The notes under the pieces were generated by a model. The model made no database searches. It was not told where the DNA came from and saw nothing but the letters and a program-made list of their open reading frames with translations. Source: Solimonas sp. SE-A11 (GTDB lineage Bacteria; Pseudomonadota; Gammaproteobacteria; Nevskiales; Nevskiaceae). Taken from it: a stretch of DNA of 64,000 nucleotides. Where the stretch lies: contig NZ_JAUASX010000001.1 of assembly GCF_030345715.1 (NCBI RefSeq), forward strand, positions 310,001 to 374,000, in the 5' to 3' direction. Of this stretch, positions 26,267-34,579 are shown in pieces (within the stretch, counting starts at the first letter, position 1; each line of letters starts with the position of its first letter). A program made the translations under genes and the position numbers.

Positions 26267-28064
26267 AGCCGCCCCGCCGCCGCAGGCGCGGCAGGAATCG
26301 CCGCACACGGTGATCGAGGCCTTCACCGCCACCGCGCGGCGCCTGGCCTCGCGGCCGGCGCTGCGGCACAAATGCGACGGACGCTGGCACACGCTCAGCT
26401 TCCGCGAGTACCACGCCGAAGTGATGACCGTGGCGCGCGCCTTCATCCGCCTGGGCCTGCAGCCTGGGCAGACCGTCTCGATCCTGGGCGGCAACAGCCC
26501 CCAGTGGCTGATCGCGGATCTCGCGGCCATTGCCGCGGGTGGCGTGGCGGCGGGCATCTACGCCACCTCCAGTGCCGAGCAGTGCCAGTACATTGCCGGG
26601 CACAGCGGCTCCGCCATCGTCGTGGTGGAGGACTCGGCGCAACTGGCCAAGCTGCTGGCCGTGCGCGCCACGTTGCCGGAACTGCGGGCCATCGTGCTGA
26701 TGAAGGGCGAGAGCGACGTGGCCGGCGTCCACGGCTGGGAGCAGTTGTACGAGCTCGCCGAAGGCGTGCCGGAGGCACAGCTGGAACAGCGGCTCGCCAC
26801 GCAGCGCCCCGGCGACCTGGCCACGCTGATATACACCTCCGGGACCACCGGTACGCCCAAGGCGGTGATGCTGTCGCATGCCAACCTGCTATGGACCGCG
26901 CGCGGCGCCGCACTGCTGCTCGGCACGCGGGAAGGGCAGGACTGGCTCAGCTACCTGCCTTTGTCGCATGTCGCCGAGCAGATGCTGACGTTGCATGTGC
27001 CGCTGCTCGTCGGCAGTTGCGTATGGTTCGCCGAGAGCCTGGAGCGCCTGCCGGCCAACCTGCCCGAGGTGCGGCCCCACAGCTTCCTGGGAGTGCCGCG
27101 CGTCTGGGAGAAGATCCAGGCGCGCATTCTCGGCCTGGAGGCGCAGGCTCCGTTCGCGCGCCGCCAGCTGATGCGCTGGGCGCGCGGCGTCGGCCGCGCC
27201 GCGGCATGGGCGCAGGAGCGCGGCGGCCAGCCGCCGTTGCTGCTGCCGCTGGCGGATCGCCTGGTGCTGTCGAAGCTGCGCGCCGCCCTGGGCCTGGATC
27301 GCGCGCATCACTGCGCCACCGGCGCCGCGCCCATCGCGCCCGAGACCGCCGCCTTCTTCGCCAGCCTGGGCCTGCCGCTCTACGAGATCTATGGGCAAAG
27401 CGAGTCCACCGGTGCCTGCACCATGGGCGGACCCGGGCGCCACCGCAGCGGCTCCGTCGGCCGGGTCTGGGACGGGCTGCAACTGCGCCTGGATACCGAC
27501 GGCGAGATCCTGCTGCGCGGACCCTGCGTGTTCATGGGCTACCTGAACAACGAGCGGGCCTCGCGGGAGGCGCGCGATGACTCCGGCTGGCTGCGTACCG
27601 GCGACATCGGCCGCATCGACGACGAGGGCTTCCTCTACATCGTCGATCGTAAGAAGGAACTGATCATCACCGCCGGCGGCGAGAACATCTCGCCGGCGCA
27701 CGTCGAAGGCGAGATGAAGTCCATTCCCGCCGTCGGCCAGGTCTGCGTGATCGGCGACCGGCGCAAGTACCTGGTCGCGTTGTTCACGCTGGACCCCCTG
27801 CTGCTGCCGGCGGTGGCGCAGGCGGCTGGCAGCCTGGCCACCACGGCGACCGAGGCGGCACAGTGTCCTGCCTTCACGCGCTGGTTCGGGGCGCAGGTGG
27901 CCCAGGCCAACCGCCGCTTGGCGCGCGTGCAGACCATCAAGAACTGGACGCTGCTGCCGGAGCCGTTCTCGCTGCAGAACGGCGAGCTGACGCCGACCAT
28001 GAAGACGCGCCGTGCGGTGATCCTGCAGCGGCATGCCGCCGCCATCGAGGCCATGTACGACTGA
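26253..28064 (+). CDS. Long-chain acyl-CoA synthetase-type AMP-forming ligase
   Basis: A 603-aa ANL-family ligase. The P-loop-like YTSGTTGTPKAVMLSH is at about 192-207, followed by YGQSESTGAC and the hinge/C-domain GWLRTGDIG, DRKKELIITAGGENISP. It converts a carboxylic acid to its CoA thioester via the acyl-adenylate. The layout is like FadD15/long-chain ligases and not the aryl-CoA type. GTG start overlapping the membrane-protein gene. It is last in the P450 operon and feeds the isomerase, thiolase and other CoA enzymes nearby. Confidence 0.93.
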   Translation: MTRAEAAPPPQARQESPHTVIEAFTATARRLASRPALRHKCDGRWHTLSFREYHAEVMTVARAFIRLGLQPGQTVSILGGNSPQWLIADLAAIAAGGVAAGIYATSSAEQCQYIAGHSGSAIVVVEDSAQLAKLLAVRATLPELRAIVLMKGESDVAGVHGWEQLYELAEGVPEAQLEQRLATQRPGDLATLIYTSGTTGTPKAVMLSHANLLWTARGAALLLGTREGQDWLSYLPLSHVAEQMLTLHVPLLVGSCVWFAESLERLPANLPEVRPHSFLGVPRVWEKIQARILGLEAQAPFARRQLMRWARGVGRAAAWAQERGGQPPLLLPLADRLVLSKLRAALGLDRAHHCATGAAPIAPETAAFFASLGLPLYEIYGQSESTGACTMGGPGRHRSGSVGRVWDGLQLRLDTDGEILLRGPCVFMGYLNNERASREARDDSGWLRTGDIGRIDDEGFLYIVDRKKELIITAGGENISPAHVEGEMKSIPAVGQVCVIGDRRKYLVALFTLDPLLLPAVAQAAGSLATTATEAAQCPAFTRWFGAQVAQANRRLARVQTIKNWTLLPEPFSLQNGELTPTMKTRRAVILQRHAAAIEAMYD

Positions 28065-28103
28065 GCCTCGCCGCCTTGCGCGGGGATGTCAGATTCAAAA
28101 GCC

Positions 28104-28155
28104 GTCCAAATGACACAATATTAATGTTGACACCATTAAATACTGGATATAATAT
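28104..28155 (+). promoter_or_regulatory. Operator and promoter of the TonB-receptor operon
   Basis: GTCCAAATGACACAAT at 28104 matches the P450-operon element GTCCAAAAGACACAAT in 15 of 16 positions. TTGACA at 28127 with TATAAT at 28148 (15 bp) or TAATAT at 28150 (17 bp) forms a good promoter just downstream. The area is AT-rich within a GC-rich genome. Confidence 0.72.
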
Positions 28156-28231
28156 TTGTGCGACGGTGAGAAGTCATAAGAAGTCGCCGGAGTGCATCCC
28201 GGCGAACGACGAGAAGCACATGAGGAGAATC

Positions 28232-28318
28232 ATGCCGTTCATCATTTCCCATCTTCAGTGCCCGTTTCGATTCGCTGCCGACACCCTTGGTCGGTGGCCG
28301 CGCCAGGTGCCTGCCTGA
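28232..28318 (+). CDS. Possible 28-aa leader ORF upstream of the TonB receptor
   Basis: The ATG at 28232 has an excellent AGGAG site 5-6 bases upstream (itself following another ATG) and encodes 28 codons, starting MPFIISHLQCPFRF. It lies within the 380-base transcribed leader between the 28127 promoter and the receptor start. The rest of the 28319-28534 leader is GC-rich with hairpins, for example GCCCCGGC/GCCGGGGC at 28390-28412, and no other ORF. It may be a leader peptide or chance. Confidence 0.35.
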   Translation: MPFIISHLQCPFRFAADTLGRWPRQVPA

Positions 28319-28534
28319 CGTACGCGCCGCCGGCCCGTAGGCCTCCGCGGCATCGCTGAAAAGCCGTTCGAGTAACGAGGGGGCAGTCGGCCCCGGCCGA
28401 TCCTGCCGGGGCAATTGCGCGCGCGATTCGTGCCGCGGCCCCGCGGGAGACCGGGCCAGCCGCGCTGCGTGGATCAAGTGGAGACGCCCTGTGCCGCAAC
28501 GAGGCGAGGGCGCGTGACCGATATGGAAGGTGCC

Positions 28535-31168
28535 ATGAAGAAGATCGTAAGGAACGCCGCGCTCGCCGGCATGTGTGTCGCGGCGATGGGTGCCCAGGCG
28601 CAGGATGCGCCGCCGTCCGATGCGCTCGACGAGCTGCTGGGCTCGGAGCTGTTCAGCGAAGAGGCCACCGGCGCGCCCGCCGCGGCGCCCGCGACGGCGG
28701 AGCCGGCTCCCGCGGCATCCGCCGAGGCCGCGCCGGCCGCTGCGGAGACGCCGGATGCCGCGCCTGCATCGGAGCCCGCCCAGGCCGCCGCGCCCGAGGC
28801 TGCCCCAAAGGTCTATGACGACACCATCCCGGTGGCGCAGAAGGAGACCGAGCCAAAGAACCCGGTCAAGCAGCCGTCGGGCAGTCGCCTGGTCGAGGAG
28901 ATCGTGGTCACCGCGCAGAAGCGCGAGGAAAACCTGCAGGAAGTGCCCATCACGATCAACGCTTTCAGCGGCGAGAAGCTGGACGCCTTCGGCGTCGAGT
29001 CCACCGCCGATCTGCAGAAGATCACGCCGGGCCTGACCTACACCTACTCCTACGGCTACAGCGTCGTCTTCATCCGCGGCGTCGGCACCGACGCCTTCCT
29101 GCCTAATGCCGACCCCAGCGTCGCCACCTACATCGACGGCATCAACATCGGCCCCAGCCAGGGCAAGCAGGATTCGCTGGGCCCGGTGAAGCGCGTGGAA
29201 GTGCTCAAGGGCCCGCAGGGCACGCTGTTCGGCCGCAACGCCACGGCCGGCGCCATCAACATCATCACCGAGGATCCGCCGGACGAGTTCACGGGCTCGT
29301 TCAAGACCGAGCTGGGCAACTACAACACCCGCAAGTACCAGCTCTATCTCGGCACGCCGATCACCGACTCCATCGGCGCCACGCTGGCGCTGTTCAAGGA
29401 AGACCAGGACCTGTTCGGCCGCAACGAAGTCTTCGGCCAGCCGGGTCCCATGCGCGAGGACTACGTCAAGGGCGGCCGTGCCAAGCTGCGCTTCCAGCCC
29501 ACCGACGACCTCAGCCTGACCCTGGTGGGCTCCTACAACCGCCAGTTCAACAGCAACTCGCTGTCGCAGGAGAACACGCGTCCGGCGCCGATCCTGGTCG
29601 GCGGCGTGCCGGCTGATCCGCTGGACCGCGTCTGGCACAACAACTACCAGGGCGGCAACGAGACCACCAACACCCTGTACGGCGCGACGCTGGAGTGGCT
29701 CACCAGCTTCTCCGACATCAAGTTCATCTACTCCGACAACGAGGCGGTGGTGGACGAGGCGATGTACGACTTCGACTCCACGGCCACCTCGCAGGCTACC
29801 TTCTACAGCAACGACCAGTTCAATAAGCAGCGCACCTATGAGCTGCAGTTCGTCTCCAACTCGGATACGCCGGGCTCCGACACCTTCCAGTGGGCGGCCG
29901 GCTTGTATCGCCTGGAAGGCGAGGGCGGTTTCGGGAGCCTGTATCTGACGCTGAACGCGCTGGGCGTGGGCTCCAACGTGCTGGGCCTTCCTTACCTGCT
30001 CAACCGCGTCGGTGGCCTGCTGGGGCTCAACAACCTGGGCTACAACGTCAACCAGCTGATCAACGCCTCCAACGACATCGTGCTGGGCAATGGCGGCATC
30101 CTGACCACGGAGTCCAACTCCGCCTACCTGCAAGGCACCTGGTTTGCCACCGACTGGCTGGATATCACGCTCGGCGCGCGCTACCAGATGGAAACCCGCG
30201 GCATCACCAACAGCTATCTCGACGTGGTGCTGCCGACGGCGGGCGAGCCACCCAATGCCTATTTCGATTCGGGCAGCCGCGCGCAGAACCTGCGCATCCG
30301 AAACTTCAGTGCGCCGGACCTGGAGGACAAGACCCTGTCGCCCAAGCTGGCAATCCAGATCCACCCCTGGGACAACTTCCGCATCTACGCCTCGGCGCAG
30401 CGCGGCTACAAGAGCCCGACCTACAACATCGTCAACTTCTTCTCCAACCCGGACCCGGTGAAGCGCGAGACCGCCACCTCCTACGAGCTGGGCTTCAAGT
30501 CCGACCTGCTGGATGGCGCACTGCGCTTCAATGCCGCCATCTTCCACACGCAGATCGACGAACTGCTGACCGCCATCGTGTCGGTCACCTCCGGCGGCGT
30601 GGTGTCGTTCAGGAACGCAGGCGAGGCGCAGATCAATGGCGCCGAGTTCGACATGCTGTGGCAGCCTATGCCCAACCTGAACCCGGGCCTGGCCATCGCC
30701 GCCAGTGCCACCTACCTGGACGGCAAGTACACCGATTACAAGGACGGCTCGGGCTTCGATGACACCACCGGCCTCTACTTCGGCAAGGACAGCCTGCTGC
30801 TGCTGCCGGCGCGTGACTTCACCGGCAACGACATCGTGCGCACCCCGGACCTGACTGCCAGCATCTCGGTGAACCAGGCGATTCCGGCGGGCAGCTTCGG
30901 CTCCTTCGAGCTGGGCGTGGACTACTACTACAACAGTGGCTTCAACACCACGCCGCAGAACTCGCCGCTGTACGAGCAGCCGGCCTACGGCCTGCTGGGT
31001 GGGCGCGTTGCCTACTTCTACGAGCCCTGGGGCATCCAGCTCACCGCCTTCGTCGACAACGCCCTGGACAAGGATTACGCCCAGGCCATCGTGCAGCACG
31101 ACTTCGGCCGCACCGTGACGCTGGCGCCGCCGCGCCTCTACGGCCTGCGCATCAAGTGGGAATTCTGA
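28535..31168 (+). CDS. TonB-dependent outer-membrane receptor with Ala/Pro-rich N-terminal linker
   Basis: An 877-aa receptor with a signal peptide at 1-22 (...AAMGAQAQ). After it come an amphipathic segment DALDELLGSELFSEEA, an Ala/Pro/Glu linker (about 40-85), the TonB box EEIVVTAQKREE (about 125), a plug with RGVGTDAFLPNADPSVATYI and GPQGTLFGRNATAGAINI, and a 22-strand-type barrel ending in Phe. It has the general look of receptors for complex organic nutrients. ATG 28535 follows GGAAGG; ATG 28523 is an alternative. Its gene is followed by a complete energising system, so uptake is self-contained. Confidence 0.93.
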   Translation: MKKIVRNAALAGMCVAAMGAQAQDAPPSDALDELLGSELFSEEATGAPAAAPATAEPAPAASAEAAPAAAETPDAAPASEPAQAAAPEAAPKVYDDTIPVAQKETEPKNPVKQPSGSRLVEEIVVTAQKREENLQEVPITINAFSGEKLDAFGVESTADLQKITPGLTYTYSYGYSVVFIRGVGTDAFLPNADPSVATYIDGINIGPSQGKQDSLGPVKRVEVLKGPQGTLFGRNATAGAINIITEDPPDEFTGSFKTELGNYNTRKYQLYLGTPITDSIGATLALFKEDQDLFGRNEVFGQPGPMREDYVKGGRAKLRFQPTDDLSLTLVGSYNRQFNSNSLSQENTRPAPILVGGVPADPLDRVWHNNYQGGNETTNTLYGATLEWLTSFSDIKFIYSDNEAVVDEAMYDFDSTATSQATFYSNDQFNKQRTYELQFVSNSDTPGSDTFQWAAGLYRLEGEGGFGSLYLTLNALGVGSNVLGLPYLLNRVGGLLGLNNLGYNVNQLINASNDIVLGNGGILTTESNSAYLQGTWFATDWLDITLGARYQMETRGITNSYLDVVLPTAGEPPNAYFDSGSRAQNLRIRNFSAPDLEDKTLSPKLAIQIHPWDNFRIYASAQRGYKSPTYNIVNFFSNPDPVKRETATSYELGFKSDLLDGALRFNAAIFHTQIDELLTAIVSVTSGGVVSFRNAGEAQINGAEFDMLWQPMPNLNPGLAIAASATYLDGKYTDYKDGSGFDDTTGLYFGKDSLLLLPARDFTGNDIVRTPDLTASISVNQAIPAGSFGSFELGVDYYYNSGFNTTPQNSPLYEQPAYGLLGGRVAYFYEPWGIQLTAFVDNALDKDYAQAIVQHDFGRTVTLAPPRLYGLRIKWEF

Positions 31169-31194
31169 AGATGAATCAGCAAGGAAAATCGAGC

Positions 31195-31944
31195 ATGAAA
31201 CTCCATGGCAAGCGTCACGCGGCGATGCTGCTGGCCGCCCTGCTGGCACCGGTGGCCTATGCGGCCTCACTGCCGGAGGTGATCAAGGCAGGCGAGAGCT
31301 TCATGGTGGCCCAGGCCGACTCCCAGAAGCGCGTTGACGCCCTGGCCGAACAAGGCCGAGACCTGTCGAACGACTACCGCACGACCCTGCGCGAAAGCGA
31401 AGGCCTGAAGCTGTACCTGCAGCAGCTGCGTGCGCAGCTCAAGAGCCAGGAAGAGGAAATGGCCGTGATCCGGCAGGAGTCTTCCGAACTGGACCGCACC
31501 AACATCGAGATCCTGCCGCTGATGCAGCGCATGCTGGCCTCCATGGACCAGTTCGTGCAGCTGGACGTGCCCTTCCTGAAGGAAGAGCGCGCCGCCCGCG
31601 TCGCCCGCCTGAACGACATGATGCCGCGCGCCGACGTCACCGTGTCGGAAAAGTACCGCCGCATCGTCGAGGCCTACCAGATCGAGATGGAATACGGCCG
31701 CACCATCGAAGCCTACCGCGGCAAGCTGGGCGACAAGGAAGTCGACTTCCTGCGCGTCGGCCGCGTCGGCCTGTACTACCAGACCCCGGACGGCAAGCAG
31801 ACCGGCTACTGGGACCGCGACAAGAAGGACTGGACCTCTGACGGCAGCTACGCCGAAGGCGTCACCGAGGGATTGAAGGTCGCCAAGAAGCAGACCTCCC
31901 CGAACCTGCTGATCGTCCCCGTCCAGGCCGCCGCGAGCCAATAA
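31195..31944 (+). CDS. DUF3450 periplasmic coiled-coil protein
   Basis: About 249 aa, with a signal peptide at 1-22 (...LLAPVAYAAS), a long coiled coil (residues 25-110), then LDVPFLKEERAARVARLNDMM and YYQTPDGKQTGYWDRDKKDW, which are DUF3450 signatures. In Vibrio and Shewanella-type TonB2 systems a DUF3450 gene precedes ttpC, and its product is thought to be an accessory component of the complex. ATG 31195 behind AAGGAAAA is preferred over the ATG at 31171. It is 3 bases from the next gene. Confidence 0.9.
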   Translation: MKLHGKRHAAMLLAALLAPVAYAASLPEVIKAGESFMVAQADSQKRVDALAEQGRDLSNDYRTTLRESEGLKLYLQQLRAQLKSQEEEMAVIRQESSELDRTNIEILPLMQRMLASMDQFVQLDVPFLKEERAARVARLNDMMPRADVTVSEKYRRIVEAYQIEMEYGRTIEAYRGKLGDKEVDFLRVGRVGLYYQTPDGKQTGYWDRDKKDWTSDGSYAEGVTEGLKVAKKQTSPNLLIVPVQAAASQ

Positions 31945-31947
31945 GCC

Positions 31948-33330
31948 ATGAAACTGAAGAACATCACGCTGTCCCTCGCCCTGGCCCTGGGTATCGTCGG
32001 CCTACCCGTAGCCGCCCAGGCCCCCGCCCAGGCGACCGCCAAGAGCCTGGACGAACTGCTCGAACAGGTCCGCACCGCCGACGCCCGCGACGCCAAGGCC
32101 AACGCCGAACGCGAAGCCCGCTTCGCCGCCGCCCGCGAACAGCAGCGCAGCCTGCTGGCTGAAGCCAACGCCGAAAAGACCGCCCTGGAAAACCAGGCCG
32201 CCGCCCTCGCCAAGCAGTTCGAAGACAACGACCGCCTGATTGGCGAACTGACCCAGGCCCGCGACATCAAGGCCGGCAACCTCGGCGAACTGTTCGGCGT
32301 CATGCGCCAGACCGCCGGCGACTTCGCCACCGTCGCCCGCAATTCGATGCTGACGGCCCAGTTCCCGGACCGCGTCGCCCAGATCGACCGCCTGGCGCAG
32401 ACCAAGACCATGCCGCCGATGGAAGACCTGAACCGCTTCTGGTTCGAGATGCAGCGCGAAATGACCGAAGGCGGCAAGGTCGTCCGCATCCAGGCCAAGG
32501 TCACCGCTCCCGACGGATCACAAGCCGACAAGACCGTCCTGCGCGTTGGCCCCTTCGTCGCCGTATCGGACGGCCAGTTCCTGGAATACACCACCGGCGC
32601 CAACGCCTTCAGCACCCCGCCCAAGCAGCCGCCTTCGAAGTTCGGCGGCATCGCCGAAGATTTTGAAGAGGAAGGCTCCGGCTACCACGCCATGGTGGTC
32701 GACCCCACCCGCGGCGTCCTTCTGAACCTGTTCTCCCAGCGCCCCGACATGGTCCAGCGCATCGTCGAAGGCGAATCGGTCAACTGGCTGATCCTGGCCA
32801 TCGGCCTGATCGGCACCATCATCGCCATCTACCAGTTCGGCTACCTGACCCTGACCAGCACCAAGGTCAACCGCCAGCTCGCCAACCTCAACAACCTGTC
32901 CACCGACAACCCGCTGGGCCGCGTCCTGCTCGCCTTCAAGGGCGGCAACGCCCCGAGCAGCAATGAAGACTCCGAAGTCATCGAACTGCGCGTCTCAGAA
33001 GCCGTGCTCAAGGAACTGCCCCCGCTGGAACGTGGCCAGTCCTTCCTCAAGCTGGGCGTCGCCGCTGGTCCGCTGTTGGGCCTGGTCGGTACCGTCGTCG
33101 GCATGATCCACACCTTCCAGGTCATCACCGAGTCCGGCTCGGGTGATCCCAAGCTGATGGCCGCCGGTATCTCCATGGCCATGATCGCCACCCTGTTGGG
33201 CCTGGGCATCGCCATCCCGCTGCTGTTCGCCAACTCTGCCCTGCAGAGCCGCTCCAAGCGCCTGATCCAGATCCTCGACGAACAGAGCACCGGCCTGCTG
33301 GCCGAGCTGATCGAGAAGCGTCGTGCATAG
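31948..33330 (+). CDS. TtpC-type MotA/TolQ/ExbB proton-channel protein
   Basis: A 460-aa protein. It has a signal peptide (1-24), a periplasmic coiled-coil half (about 30-110), a beta-rich section, a first TM at about 277-300 (WLILAIGLIGTIIAIYQFGYL), then a MotA/TolQ/ExbB domain with GVAAGPLLGLVGTVVGMIHTF and a last TM (ISMAMIATLLGLGIAIPLLF). This large ExbB relative is TtpC, the extra channel protein of TonB2 systems. Codon use favours GAA and GTC over GAG and GTG, unlike the neighbouring genes. A 254-bp gap with 32-bp inverted repeats, unique in this otherwise tight operon, follows the stop. Confidence 0.92.
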   Translation: MKLKNITLSLALALGIVGLPVAAQAPAQATAKSLDELLEQVRTADARDAKANAEREARFAAAREQQRSLLAEANAEKTALENQAAALAKQFEDNDRLIGELTQARDIKAGNLGELFGVMRQTAGDFATVARNSMLTAQFPDRVAQIDRLAQTKTMPPMEDLNRFWFEMQREMTEGGKVVRIQAKVTAPDGSQADKTVLRVGPFVAVSDGQFLEYTTGANAFSTPPKQPPSKFGGIAEDFEEEGSGYHAMVVDPTRGVLLNLFSQRPDMVQRIVEGESVNWLILAIGLIGTIIAIYQFGYLTLTSTKVNRQLANLNNLSTDNPLGRVLLAFKGGNAPSSNEDSEVIELRVSEAVLKELPPLERGQSFLKLGVAAGPLLGLVGTVVGMIHTFQVITESGSGDPKLMAAGISMAMIATLLGLGIAIPLLFANSALQSRSKRLIQILDEQSTGLLAELIEKRRA

Positions 33331-33596
33331 GACCTGTCATGGCATCCCCCGATCGCAGCGCCGGGGGTCACTTGGGCGCCGTGCGGCAAGCGGGCAATGG
33401 AGCGCGTTGAAACGGTGCCGGACATCTTCGGCATCGCAGGGCGCCCAAGCGGCCCCGGCCCTGCGGGTTATCCCCGCCGCGGGCGCCAGGCGTTGTTGCT
33501 CGTCGGTTGTTTGGGCCCGCCAAACGTCCTCCTCGCGCCTAGCCTGGCACCCACGGCGGGGCAACGCTGCGACCGGGGAATGCCATGACAGGTCCT
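33329..33596. repeat. Element with 32-bp inverted terminal repeats between ttpC and exbB
   Basis: Left arm 33329-33360 (begins AGGACCTGTCATGGCATCCC) and right arm 33565-33596 (ends CCATGACAGGTCCT) are inverted with 30 of 32 matches. The left arm begins at the ttpC stop codon, and the right arm contains the exbB ATG (33585). Inside are secondary palindromes such as CTTGGGCGCC/GGCGCCCAAG and GTTTGG/CCAAAC. No gene is convincing inside. I see no clear target-site duplication. Confidence 0.8.
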
Positions 33597-34115
33597 GAGA
33601 TCCTGCTCGCTCCGTTGCACGCGGTCAGCCAGCTGACCATCGCCGGCGGGCCGTTCGTGATGTGGATCCTGGTGGCCGGCGTCCTGATGTGGACGCTGAT
33701 CTTCGAGCGCCTGTGGTTCTTCCGGACCCATTTCCCCGGCATGACCCAGCGCCTGCTGGGTCAGTGGCAGGGGCGTCCGGGACACCAGTCCTGGATGTCG
33801 CACCAGATCCGCACCGCCATGATCTCGCGGCTCAACGGCGCCATGTCCGAGAACATGCCGGTGCTGAAAGTCCTGATCCCCATGTGCCCGCTGCTGGGCC
33901 TGGTGGGGACCGTGCACGGCATGCTCGAGGTGTTCGACTCCATGTCGATCCTGGGCTCGGCCGACGCACGCACCATGGCCAGCGGCGTGTCCAAGGCCAT
34001 GAACTGCACGATGACGGGCCTGGCGGTGAGCGTCACCGGTATGTACCCGGTGTTCTATTTCCAGTCGAAGATCGCCAAGCAGACCGAACTGCTGGCCGAC
34101 CGCTTCACCTTCTAG
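33585..34115 (+). CDS. exbB: ExbB-type MotA/TolQ proton-channel protein
   Basis: A 176-aa protein with three TM helices (about 20-42, 92-112, 132-155), the ExbB signature LIPMCPLLGLVGTVHGMLEVF and the second channel helix MASGVSKAMNCTMTGLAVSV. It forms the pentameric proton channel that, with ExbD, energises TonB. It is shorter than TtpC and is the second channel protein of the TonB2-type operon. The start lies inside the right arm of the 32-bp inverted repeat; GGGGA upstream is the only ribosome-site candidate. Confidence 0.93.
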   Translation: MTGPEILLAPLHAVSQLTIAGGPFVMWILVAGVLMWTLIFERLWFFRTHFPGMTQRLLGQWQGRPGHQSWMSHQIRTAMISRLNGAMSENMPVLKVLIPMCPLLGLVGTVHGMLEVFDSMSILGSADARTMASGVSKAMNCTMTGLAVSVTGMYPVFYFQSKIAKQTELLADRFTF

Positions 34116-34128
34116 GAATTCCTTCGCC

Positions 34129-34554
34129 ATGGGCCTGCGCCACCGCCGCCAGCACGTCGAGCACGACGAGGAGGCCATCGACCTCGCGCCGATGCTCGAC
34201 TTCGTGCTGAACCTGCTGATCTTCTTCATCATCACCGCCGTCTTCGTCAAAGAGGTGGGGCTCTCACTCAACACCCCGCCTCCCTCTCCGCCGAACCAGA
34301 AGCAGCAGGAAGAGGACAACAGCACCCTGTTCATCGCCGTGCACAAGAACGGCGACATCTCGATCGACCAGAGATTGGTGGACCCGGCCGCAGTCCGCGC
34401 CAACGTGGAACGTTTCAGGGGCGAGAAGCCGGACGGTCCGGTGATCGTGGTGGCCAACACCAAGGCCCCCACGGGCATGGTGGTCAAGGCCATGGACCAG
34501 GCCCGGGCGGGTGGGGCGATGAACGTCATGCTGCAGCCGACCACGAGCAAATAA
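34129..34554 (+). CDS. exbD: ExbD biopolymer transport protein (copy 1)
   Basis: A 141-aa protein with a single TM preceded by IDLAPMLDFVLNLLIFFII, which carries the conserved proton-carrying Asp, then a periplasmic domain with the PVIVVANTKAPTGMVVKAMDQAR pattern of ExbD/TolR. It partners ExbB in the proton channel. It lies 13 bases downstream of exbB and is followed by a second exbD with an almost identical TM but different periplasmic part. Confidence 0.93.
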   Translation: MGLRHRRQHVEHDEEAIDLAPMLDFVLNLLIFFIITAVFVKEVGLSLNTPPPSPPNQKQQEEDNSTLFIAVHKNGDISIDQRLVDPAAVRANVERFRGEKPDGPVIVVANTKAPTGMVVKAMDQARAGGAMNVMLQPTTSK

Positions 34555-34579
34555 CCAGAGCGAGCCTGAGGAGACACCC

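Noticed and set aside
28136-31270. Very long open frame (over 1000 codons) on the minus strand opposite the TonB receptor
   Set aside because: High-GC shadow of the receptor gene: no start site, no recognisable domain, Val/Gly/Arg/His-biased composition, while the plus strand encodes a complete receptor.
33323-33598. Possible small gene between ttpC and exbB
   Set aside because: It lies entirely in the inverted-repeat element, has low-complexity Ser/Arg/Ala composition and its arms code only by virtue of the repeat.
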